Assembly: GCA_902782475.1 (NCBI GenBank)
Contig: CACZNR010000123.1
Location: 1-7,330, forward strand
Length of the DNA: 7,330 nucleotides
Reading direction: 5' to 3'
From: an uncultured Eubacteriales bacterium
GTDB taxonomy: Bacteria; Bacillota; Clostridia; Christensenellales; Christensenellaceae
Shown here: one piece after another, positions 1-5,405 of the stretch
How the letters are laid out: each line of letters opens with the position of its first letter
Position numbering within the stretch: the first letter of the stretch is position 1
The notes under the pieces: generated by a model
Databases searched by the model: none
What the model was told of the DNA's origin: nothing
What the model saw: only the letters and a program-made list of their open reading frames with translations
Program-made: the position numbers and the translations under genes

Positions 1-545
1 GTGTTTGCTGCTGCTGCAAAGCTTGTGGCAGACACACCTGTCAGCTTGAATATGATATAGTCCTGGCAGCACGGGAAGATCATCCTTGTCTTTTCAAATA
101 TCTCAGGTTCATTTTTCTTTATCCAGTATATCTTTGGAAGAGTCTCATTTGCTCCTATGATCCCTTCATAGTTACAGAGGAGAGTTTCCTTGGGTATCAT
201 GGCCTGAAGTTCTTCAACTTCCTTGACTGCCCTTACATCCTGCCATATATATGCATTGTTAAGTGGTTTTCCGTCCTTATCTATACAGAGACAGTTCGGA
301 TACGTCCCGTCAAAACCTACAGCCAGAACGTCCTTGTTGTCTATGCCCTTCAACAGAGCCTTATTCGTCTCGCAGAAGCAGTTCCACCAGTCCTTTGGAT
401 CCTGCTCGACCCCTCCGTTGGAAAGGGTTATTGAAGGATATCCCGTAGTCTTTGTGGCAACGAATTTTCCTTCTGTGGTAAATAGTGTAGCTTTGTCACC
501 GCTGGTCCCGAAATCATGAGCCAGCAGATATTTGGTATCACCCAT
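1..545 (-). CDS. FGGY-family carbohydrate kinase, N-terminal part (cut by window edge)
   Basis: This is the first 181 codons of a sugar kinase; the gene continues past position 1 and has no stop here. FGGY kinases phosphorylate sugars such as xylulose, ribulose or gluconate with ATP in the cytoplasm. Visible family marks are the N-terminal phosphate-binding turn DFGTSGDK (residues 11-18), the segment AYIWQDVRA (98-106) that matches the sugar-site stretch of xylulokinases, and QDYIIFKLTG (161-170). The xylulokinase SGQMHG-like motif is replaced by GFDGTYPNC (77-85), so the substrate may not be D-xylulose. The catalytic Asp lies in the missing C-terminal half. The ATG at 543-545 has a clear AGGAGG six bases upstream. 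It lies downstream of a hexulose-phosphate synthase/ketogulonate-phosphate decarboxylase gene, which suggests that it supplies a phosphorylated ketose to the same pathway. Family is confident, substrate unknown. Confidence 0.88.
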   Translation of the reverse strand, partial: MGDTKYLLAHDFGTSGDKATLFTTEGKFVATKTTGYPSITLSNGGVEQDPKDWWNCFCETNKALLKGIDNKDVLAVGFDGTYPNCLCIDKDGKPLNNAYIWQDVRAVKEVEELQAMIPKETLLCNYEGIIGANETLPKIYWIKKNEPEIFEKTRMIFPCCQDYIIFKLTGVSATSFAAAAN

Positions 546-551
546 AATGTG

Positions 552-557
552 CCTCCT
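552..557 (-). promoter_or_regulatory. Ribosome binding site of the FGGY kinase
   Basis: A perfect AGGAGG on the minus strand, six bases before the ATG at 543-545. It fixes the start of the edge-truncated kinase gene. Confidence 0.85.
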
Positions 558-580
558 GTTTTAAATCTCTATTCTCAATT

Positions 581-609
581 ATTATACTTTTTTCTGAAAG
601 ATATAAAAA
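581..609 (-). promoter_or_regulatory. Probable promoter of the FGGY kinase
   Basis: On the minus strand a perfect -10 box TATAAT (581-586) lies about 36 bp before the kinase ATG. The best -35 at 17-bp spacing is TTTTTA (604-609), only three of six matches, and it overlaps the U-tract of the preceding terminator. The promoter call rests mainly on the -10 box and on the terminator placed just upstream. Confidence 0.5.
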
Positions 610-639
610 TACCCGCCAGTGAAGTACCAGCGGGCATTT
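605..639 (-). terminator. Rho-independent terminator after the HPS/KGPDC-like gene
   Basis: Read on the minus strand, CCCGCTGGT pairs with ACTGGCGGG (core 612-634, nine pairs including two G-U wobbles, five-base loop). It is followed by a U-rich run (TATTTTTATA). It starts 12 bases after the stop codon of the upstream gene and before the kinase promoter. It should stop or attenuate read-through into the kinase gene. Confidence 0.78.
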
Positions 640-651
640 GGATCGCTTTTG

Positions 652-1287
652 TCATGCCTCAAAGAATGTCCTTGCAACAGCTGCCGGATCTTCTGCTTCC
701 TTGATGGCTCTTCCAACTATGATGTGATATGGATTTACCTTCTTTATGGCTTCTATGTTCTCCACCTTGATGGCACCTGAAAGAACAAGCTTCGCATTGA
801 AATTGCATTCTGAGATCTCCTTGAACATTGCTTCAAGTCTCTCTGTGGTCTTAGCCTGTCCATCCCTTGAATCATCACCTGAAAGATGTGCACATACATA
901 GTCCGGTCCAAGACGGTTTATCATGTCAACAACTTCCTTGTAGTCTGGTACTGCCACGAGGTCCACGAAGCATTCCTTTCCGGTCTCCCTGCATGCTCTT
1001 ATGGTCTCTGCAATGGTCTTTTCCTTGGCTCTTGCACACACTGTTATGATGTCAGCTCCGGCTTCCAGGCATGGAAGTCCTACCTTGTAACCTGAGTCCA
1101 TGATCTTTATGTCAGCAAGTATCTTCTTCTCTGGGAATTCATTCTTGAATTCTCTTATGGCCATATGACCGTATCTTGCTATGAATTCCTCACCGAGCTC
1201 GATTATCTCGATATAGTCCCTGACTTCCTCCGCAAGCTTCAGACCCTGTGCCAGTGTAAGACAATCAACTGCAAACTGTACTCTCAT
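652..1287 (-). CDS. 3-hexulose-6-phosphate synthase / 3-keto-L-gulonate-6-phosphate decarboxylase family protein
   Basis: A 211-residue (beta/alpha)8-barrel enzyme of the orotidine-monophosphate decarboxylase suprafamily, about the usual length of HPS and KGPDC enzymes. Members either condense formaldehyde with ribulose 5-phosphate (HPS) or decarboxylate 3-keto-L-gulonate 6-phosphate (KGPDC, UlaD/SgbH). The metal and catalytic set is visible: Asp8, Glu30, then Asp59-x-Lys61-x-x-Asp64 in LADIKIMDSG. Other active-site positions are mixed. Asp109 resembles HPS (Glu in UlaD). His134 is shared. Gly137 replaces the UlaD Arg. Ser170 replaces UlaD Thr or HPS Ala. Arg193 in VGRAI matches the KGPDC phosphate-binding Arg. 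These assignments come from alignment by memory. The ATG at 1285-1287 has AGGAG eight bases upstream. It is divergent from an IclR regulator gene and upstream of an FGGY kinase gene. No phospho-3-hexuloisomerase is visible, so formaldehyde fixation is not supported by this window. Family sure, reaction uncertain. Confidence 0.9.
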   Translation of the reverse strand: MRVQFAVDCLTLAQGLKLAEEVRDYIEIIELGEEFIARYGHMAIREFKNEFPEKKILADIKIMDSGYKVGLPCLEAGADIITVCARAKEKTIAETIRACRETGKECFVDLVAVPDYKEVVDMINRLGPDYVCAHLSGDDSRDGQAKTTERLEAMFKEISECNFNAKLVLSGAIKVENIEAIKKVNPYHIIVGRAIKEAEDPAAVARTFFEA

Positions 1288-1325
1288 TTTCTTTTCTCCT
1301 CTTAAACATTTATAAATTTTATCTC

Positions 1326-1340
1326 ACAGCATTCTGCTGT
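1326..1340. repeat. 15-bp palindrome in the leader of the HPS/KGPDC-like gene
   Basis: ACAGCA-TTC-TGCTGT is a perfect 6-bp inverted repeat with a 3-bp centre. It lies between the predicted minus-strand start site and the enzyme start codon. It could be a downstream operator of the adjacent IclR regulator or a small leader hairpin; the sequence alone does not decide. Confidence 0.5.
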
Positions 1341-1364
1341 AATCATCGGCTTTCCTGCCTTCCA

Positions 1365-1393
1365 TTGATAGTTTAGAAAACGCGTATTATAAT
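1365..1393 (+). promoter_or_regulatory. Promoter of the IclR-type regulator
   Basis: TTGATA (1365-1370), 17 bp, then a perfect TATAAT (1388-1393). The predicted start near 1400 leaves a leader of about 46 bases. It shares the same short stretch of DNA as the opposing promoter: each -10 box abuts or overlaps the other promoter's -35 box by one base. Confidence 0.7.
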
Positions 1394-1398
1394 GTCAA
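1370..1398 (-). promoter_or_regulatory. Promoter of the HPS/KGPDC-like gene
   Basis: On the minus strand a perfect -35 TTGACA (1393-1398) is followed after 17 bp by TAAACT (1370-1375, four of six matches to TATAAT). The predicted start near 1363 gives a leader of about 75 bases. The -35 lies inside the left arm of the 1389-1425 inverted repeat, so a bound regulator should control it. Confidence 0.65.
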
Positions 1399-1425
1399 TT
1401 GTAGTCAACACCTTTTTGACATTAT
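1389..1425. promoter_or_regulatory. Perfect 10-bp inverted repeat, probable operator of the IclR regulator
   Basis: ATAATGTCAA (1389-1398) and TTGACATTAT (1416-1425) are exact reverse complements separated by 17 bp, so the arm centres are 27 bp apart. The left arm covers the regulator's -10 and the enzyme gene's -35; the right arm lies in the regulator leader. IclR proteins are dimers or tetramers that bind inverted repeats near divergent promoters, so autoregulation plus control of the enzyme gene is the simplest reading. Binding itself is inferred. Confidence 0.65.
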
Positions 1426-1446
1426 CAAACGATAAGGAGAAGAGCC

Positions 1447-2247
1447 ATGGGAGATAATTCTGCAGACACAGCCAGAAGCAGTGTAATTACAGGAAAACAG
1501 ATACAGTCAGTACAGCGTGCCATAAACATACTGAACTGCTTTACAGCAGCCACCAGTGCACTTACGCTTTCCCAGATCAGTTCCAGGGTCAATCTTAACA
1601 AAGGTACCGTACATGGGATCCTAAACACCCTCAGGAACAACGGTTACATCTCCCAGAACAGTTCCGGACAGTACATGCTGGGCCCTGAACTCTTTGCAAA
1701 GGCTTCCCTTGCTCCATATGCAAGACGTAATGCCATAGCCGATTTTGCACACGATGAGCTTCAGGCCTTGAGTGACAGATATCAGTCAAACGGTACGCTT
1801 TTTACCATTGATGAAAATGAGCTTTTTGTTATCGATCATACATCACCGACTGACAGTGCGTTCATAATACAGAAGACCTCCTCCAGGATACCGCTGCATG
1901 CTTCCGCCAGTGGTAAGATCGTCCTTGCATATATGGACAGCAATGAACTTGAAAAGTTCTTACTGGGTAAGACTCTTACTTCATTCACTCCAAAGACAAG
2001 ATCAAGTGCTGAAAAACTCCAGCATGATCTTTCTGTGATCAGAAAAAATGGTATCTCATACGAGGAAGATGAGCTTTATGTCGGCATATCTGCAATAGCT
2101 GTCCCGATATTTTCACATTACAACAGTTTCATTTCCGGCACCATCTCCCTTACAGGACTTACAGCAAATGTAAAAAAGAATCGTGCTGAAATGGCAAAAG
2201 TCCTTCTTTCCCTTTCAAAGCAGATATCAGCAGCTGTATTGTATTGA
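1447..2247 (+). CDS. IclR-family transcriptional regulator
   Basis: A 266-residue DNA-binding regulator, the usual IclR length. Residues about 18-85 form the winged helix-turn-helix (SVQRAINILNCF, then LTLSQISSRVNLNKGTVHGI and a wing ending GQYMLGPEL). Residues about 95-266 form the effector-binding domain, with the typical IPLHASASGKIVLAYM segment (148-163) and ISYEEDELYVGISAIAVP (203-220). Such proteins sense small carboxylates or sugar derivatives and repress or activate nearby catabolic genes. The ATG at 1447 has AAGGAGA six bases upstream. It is divergent from the HPS/KGPDC-like gene and very probably controls it and possibly the kinase gene. This layout resembles E. coli yiaJ, an IclR repressor of a ketogulonate cluster. 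The effector cannot be read from the sequence. The family assignment is secure. Confidence 0.95.
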   Translation: MGDNSADTARSSVITGKQIQSVQRAINILNCFTAATSALTLSQISSRVNLNKGTVHGILNTLRNNGYISQNSSGQYMLGPELFAKASLAPYARRNAIADFAHDELQALSDRYQSNGTLFTIDENELFVIDHTSPTDSAFIIQKTSSRIPLHASASGKIVLAYMDSNELEKFLLGKTLTSFTPKTRSSAEKLQHDLSVIRKNGISYEEDELYVGISAIAVPIFSHYNSFISGTISLTGLTANVKKNRAEMAKVLLSLSKQISAAVLY

Positions 2248-2257
2248 CAGAGATACT

Positions 2258-2290
2258 GATGGATCGGTCATCTTCCTTCCATCTCTTTTT
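2258..2290 (+). terminator. Possible weak terminator of the IclR gene
   Basis: GATGGA (2258-2263) pairs with TCCATC (2278-2283) across a 14-base loop, followed by TCTTTTT. It starts 11 bases after the regulator stop and runs into the 3' end of the convergent Fic gene. The stem is short, so this is tentative. Confidence 0.35.
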
Positions 2291-3095
2291 CATTTCCTGT
2301 CCTTTCAGGAATATAATCAATTATTAGTTCTAGATTATCCCTGAAATTTTCAATATAGGGCTTAACTTCTTCTTTTAATGCCATAATGCTCTTTTCTGTT
2401 ATATTTTGAAGGGCAGAAATATCATTCTCTGTCTGTGCGATTCCAACAGCATGTTTATACTCCATAGAATCAATATCTCTTATTATAATAGGAAAAAGAT
2501 CGTTCTTCAGACACTCACGGAACATTATGATCCTTCCTACCCTGCCATTACCATCCTGAAAGGGATGAATCTTTTCAAGCTCAACGTGAAATCTTAATAT
2601 GTCTTTATACTGTTTTTTCTGAAACTTCTGGTTCATATAACCGCTTATCAGAAGCTCCATAAGATATGGTACTTCATCAGGATGAGCTGCTGTGATAGTT
2701 CCCACCCTGTTCATAAGAGTTTTATACTCACCAATGGCGTATCCATTTAGCTTATCTTCAAACACACCGGCTTTTAAGCAATAATGAAAAGATTTTATCA
2801 TCTTCTCCGACAATGGTTCATCAAATGATTTGAGCATATGATCGAACATGAGAAAATGTCCCTGAGCTTCTTCTATATCTTTAACTCTGTAATAAACATT
2901 ATCCCCACCAAGTGTTCCTGTATCAAACAGGAATGCTGTCTGATTTTCAGTCAAGTTACTTCCTTCTATATGATTTGAATGATATGCAAAAACAGTTTGA
3001 AATAAAGAATAGAGACCATTTTTTCTCCTGCCTTCGAATTCCTTTTTCAATGCACCAATTATGATATCAACGTCTGTATAGTCTTTATTAAACAC
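2268..3095 (-). CDS. Fic-domain protein, probable AMP-transferase with N-terminal inhibitory helix
   Basis: A 275-residue Fic/DOC protein. Fic enzymes usually move AMP from ATP onto a hydroxyl side chain of a target protein, releasing pyrophosphate. The catalytic motif HPFQDGNGRVGR (177-188) is complete, with catalytic His177 and the anion/Mg-binding residues intact. The substrate-positioning flap is probably around IGEYKTLMNRVGTI (121-134). Near the N terminus SNHIEG (40-45) fits the inhibitory (S/T)xxxE(G/N) motif, whose Glu44 blocks ATP binding. The motif is within the same chain and ahead of the core, so this is a class II self-inhibited Fic that needs no separate antitoxin. The start is GTG (3093-3095) with GGGGA nine bases upstream; the next in-frame Met is residue 83, which would lose the inhibitory helix. 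The gene is visibly more AT-rich than hppA and converges on the IclR gene with a 20-bp gap. The target protein is unknown. Confidence 0.92.
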   Translation of the reverse strand: MFNKDYTDVDIIIGALKKEFEGRRKNGLYSLFQTVFAYHSNHIEGSNLTENQTAFLFDTGTLGGDNVYYRVKDIEEAQGHFLMFDHMLKSFDEPLSEKMIKSFHYCLKAGVFEDKLNGYAIGEYKTLMNRVGTITAAHPDEVPYLMELLISGYMNQKFQKKQYKDILRFHVELEKIHPFQDGNGRVGRIIMFRECLKNDLFPIIIRDIDSMEYKHAVGIAQTENDISALQNITEKSIMALKEEVKPYIENFRDNLELIIDYIPERTGNEKEMEGR

Positions 3096-3136
3096 AAAAA
3101 TAGATCCCCGCTGTAAGTGTTTCTTCCAATATCCAT

Positions 3137-3142
3137 ATTATA
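3137..3142 (-). promoter_or_regulatory. Candidate -10 box for the Fic gene
   Basis: A perfect TATAAT on the minus strand, about 42 bp before the GTG start. No good -35 is found at 16-18 bp (best AATTAA), so the promoter call is moderate. Confidence 0.4.
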
Positions 3143-3215
3143 GCTAAAAAATGGAGTTCTTAATTCCAGCTTTTAAGATATATTCATCAAATGATCTGAC
3201 CGGATCCTTTTTTTG

Positions 3216-3244
3216 TTGTGCGGACATCTTAAAGAATTTATAAT
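3216..3244 (+). promoter_or_regulatory. Probable promoter of hppA
   Basis: TTGTGC (3216-3221), 17 bp, then a perfect TATAAT (3239-3244). The predicted start near 3251 gives a leader of about 26 bases that contains TGGAGG (3265-3270) six bases before the ATG. Confidence 0.55.
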
Positions 3245-3276
3245 TAAAGCAGGTATTAAATTTATGGAGGCAACTT

Positions 3277-5313
3277 ATGGATTGGGTAATCATTTCTGTC
3301 ATAGTCTCCGTTCTTGCACTGGGTGTTGCTGCATATTTCTATATGTGGGTATCAAAACTCGAAGGTGCATCCGGAAAACTTGACAAAGTAGGTACTCTCA
3401 TCAGAAAGGGTGCTTTCACCTTCCTGAAAAGGGAGTACAAGATCCTGGGGATCTTCGTTTCAGTAGTAGCCGTGATAATTATCCTGTTTTATCCTTCTCC
3501 TTTCTGGATCGGGAGCATAACAGATAATCTTATTAGGGCTGTTTTCTTCGTTCTCGGTTCAGTATTCTCAGGTATAGCCGGTGCAGTGGGAATAAGTATT
3601 GCTACGATAGCAAATGTCAAGGCCAGCCTTGCTGCCAAAAGAGGACTTTCTCCTTCGTTCATGGCAGGTTTCAGAGGTGGTGCAGTAATGGGCATGGCCG
3701 TAGTATCAACTTCCCTTCTTGGCCCTGCACTTATATATCTTCTGACTGGAAATCCGGATATCGTGCTTGCATTCAGTTTTGGTGCCAGCTCCCTCGCGCT
3801 TTTTGCAAAGGCAGGAGGTGGAATATTCACCAAGACGGCAGACATAGCTGCTGACCTCACAGGAAAAGTAGAGCTTGGCATAGCTGAAGATGATCCGAGA
3901 AACCCTGCAGTCATTGCAGACAATGTTGGTGATAATGTTGGCGACGTTGCAGGAATGGGCGCAGACCTCTTCGACTCCAATGTTGCTTCATATGCCGCTT
4001 CAATGACCATAGCAGCAGCACTTGGTCAGATGAACCTTCTTTTCTGCTTCGGTGCACTTGGACTTCTGGCTTCTATAATAGGCGTCCTTGTTGCCAGAGT
4101 TAAGGAAGATGGAGAACCAGGAAAAGCACTTAATGGTGGTACATATCTCACCTGTATCCTTTTTGCAGTCTTCACATTTGCCGCATGCATGCTTGAAGGA
4201 TTCGAACTGAGGCTCTGGGGAGCTGCTGTTATAGGAATGATAGCAGGTGTCATAATCGGCGTTACAAGCGACTTCTTTACAGGCGATGACAAGAAGCCTG
4301 TAGACAAGGTGGCAGAAGCAAGCCAGAGCGGTCCTGCTTTCACCATACTGTCAGGATTCTCATACGGGCTCCTGTCTTCATTCCCTTCCCTTGCAGGCAT
4401 CGGCCTCGCTGCACTTGGTGCATACAAGCTCTGTGAACCTCTTGGAGGAGATTATGCACTTATGGGAATATCAGTAGCTGCGATCGGTATGCTTTCAGTA
4501 GTAGGAATGATCATATCAAACGATGCATATGGACCTATAGTTGATAATGCAAGAGGTCTTGCGGAAATGGGTGAGCTCGGGGATGATGTAATAGACATAA
4601 CCGACAAGCTCGATGCTGCCGGCAACACATCAAAAGCAATCACGAAGGGATTTGCCGTAGGTGCTGCAGGTCTTACAGTCATCTCACTTCTTGCTGCATT
4701 TGCAGAGATCATTGAAAAGGCAGGCGTACCGTTTAAGGGATTTGACCTCATGGATCCTATCGTCATGTTCGGTATGCTCATAGGAGCTGCTGTACCTGCG
4801 GTATTCTCTGCTATGCTGATGATGGGTGTTAACAGGAACTCCCAGAAGATGGTAAAGGAGATACACAGGCAGTTCAACACTATAGACGGCCTCAAGGAAG
4901 GCAAAGAAGGTGTTGAACCCGAATATGACAAGTGCATAGATATCGCTACTGTGGGTTCTCTCAGGGAACTCATACCTGCAGGTCTCGTTGCTATATTAAC
5001 AACTTTGGTTGTAGGTTTTGTTGGCGGAGTAAATGCTGTAGGCGGTTATCTTGCAGGCAACATAATCTCAGGTCTTCTCCTTGCTGTACTTATGGATAAT
5101 GCAGGCGGACTCTGGGATAATGCAAAGAAGAGAATCGAGGCAGGTCATTATGGTGGAAAAGGATCTGAAGCTCATAAGGCCGGAGTTATCGGCGATACAG
5201 TAGGAGATCCTTTCAAGGATACTGCAGGACCTTCCATCAATACTCAGATAACTGTTGTATCACTTGTTGCATCACTCTGTGCACAGTTGTTTATCAACTT
5301 CTCACTATTCTAA
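3277..5313 (+). CDS. hppA: Proton-translocating membrane pyrophosphatase (K+-independent type)
   Basis: A 678-residue integral membrane pump that hydrolyses pyrophosphate and moves protons across the cytoplasmic membrane, recovering energy from biosynthetic by-product PPi. Many hydrophobic helices span the chain, as expected for the 15-17-helix family. The substrate motifs are intact: TADIAADLTGKVELG (187-201) with DNVGDNVGDVAGMGADLFDS (215-234), DAYGPIVDNARGLAEM (416-431), DNAGGLWDNAKK (607-618) and GDTVGDPFKDTAGPSIN (639-655). In GNTSKAIT (449-456) Lys453 and Thr456 are the pair that marks potassium-independent enzymes; potassium-dependent ones have Ala and usually Gly or Ala there. Known sodium-pumping members are potassium-dependent, so proton pumping is the likely activity. 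The ATG at 3277 has TGGAGG six bases upstream. It is monocistronic, with its own promoter and a strong terminator, and divergent from the Fic gene. Confidence 0.96.
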   Translation: MDWVIISVIVSVLALGVAAYFYMWVSKLEGASGKLDKVGTLIRKGAFTFLKREYKILGIFVSVVAVIIILFYPSPFWIGSITDNLIRAVFFVLGSVFSGIAGAVGISIATIANVKASLAAKRGLSPSFMAGFRGGAVMGMAVVSTSLLGPALIYLLTGNPDIVLAFSFGASSLALFAKAGGGIFTKTADIAADLTGKVELGIAEDDPRNPAVIADNVGDNVGDVAGMGADLFDSNVASYAASMTIAAALGQMNLLFCFGALGLLASIIGVLVARVKEDGEPGKALNGGTYLTCILFAVFTFAACMLEGFELRLWGAAVIGMIAGVIIGVTSDFFTGDDKKPVDKVAEASQSGPAFTILSGFSYGLLSSFPSLAGIGLAALGAYKLCEPLGGDYALMGISVAAIGMLSVVGMIISNDAYGPIVDNARGLAEMGELGDDVIDITDKLDAAGNTSKAITKGFAVGAAGLTVISLLAAFAEIIEKAGVPFKGFDLMDPIVMFGMLIGAAVPAVFSAMLMMGVNRNSQKMVKEIHRQFNTIDGLKEGKEGVEPEYDKCIDIATVGSLRELIPAGLVAILTTLVVGFVGGVNAVGGYLAGNIISGLLLAVLMDNAGGLWDNAKKRIEAGHYGGKGSEAHKAGVIGDTVGDPFKDTAGPSINTQITVVSLVASLCAQLFINFSLF

Positions 5314-5331
5314 TAGTATATAGATCATTAC

Positions 5332-5370
5332 AAAAGAAGCCATCCTGCAGGATGACTTCTTTTCTTTTTT
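5332..5370 (+). terminator. Strong rho-independent terminator of hppA, probably bidirectional
   Basis: AAAAGAAG (5332-5339) pairs with CTTCTTTT (5356-5363) and CATCC with GGATG inside, leaving a TGCA loop and one C/A mismatch. CTTTTTT follows. It begins 18 bases after the hppA stop. On the minus strand the 3' arm is also U-rich (CTTCTTTTGT), so it may also end the convergent hipBA transcript, whose stop codon is at 5406. Confidence 0.88.
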
Positions 5371-5405
5371 GACATGACATTATCATATGTAGAGAATGAG
5401 ACCTG

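Noticed and set aside
223..704. Short plus-strand open frames over the kinase and intergenic region
   Set aside because: They are antisense to the FGGY kinase and the start of the terminator region, low complexity, with no recognisable domain.
1416..1421. TTGACA on the plus strand as a second IclR gene promoter
   Set aside because: A -10 at normal spacing would fall on the ribosome site just before the start codon; the hexamer is better explained as the right arm of the inverted repeat.
1425..1640. 71-codon minus-strand frame opposite the IclR gene start
   Set aside because: It overlaps the regulator's helix-turn-helix coding region and has no ribosome site or homology that I recognise.
3192..3215. 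GATC-TGACCG-GATC hairpin followed by T7 as a terminator
   Set aside because: Only four stem pairs, and no plus-strand gene ends upstream of it; probably chance in the AT-rich hppA promoter region.
3489..4973. Long open frames on the minus strand opposite hppA
   Set aside because: They lie wholly antisense to an unambiguous hppA gene, have no family features or ribosome sites, and are explained by hppA codon composition.
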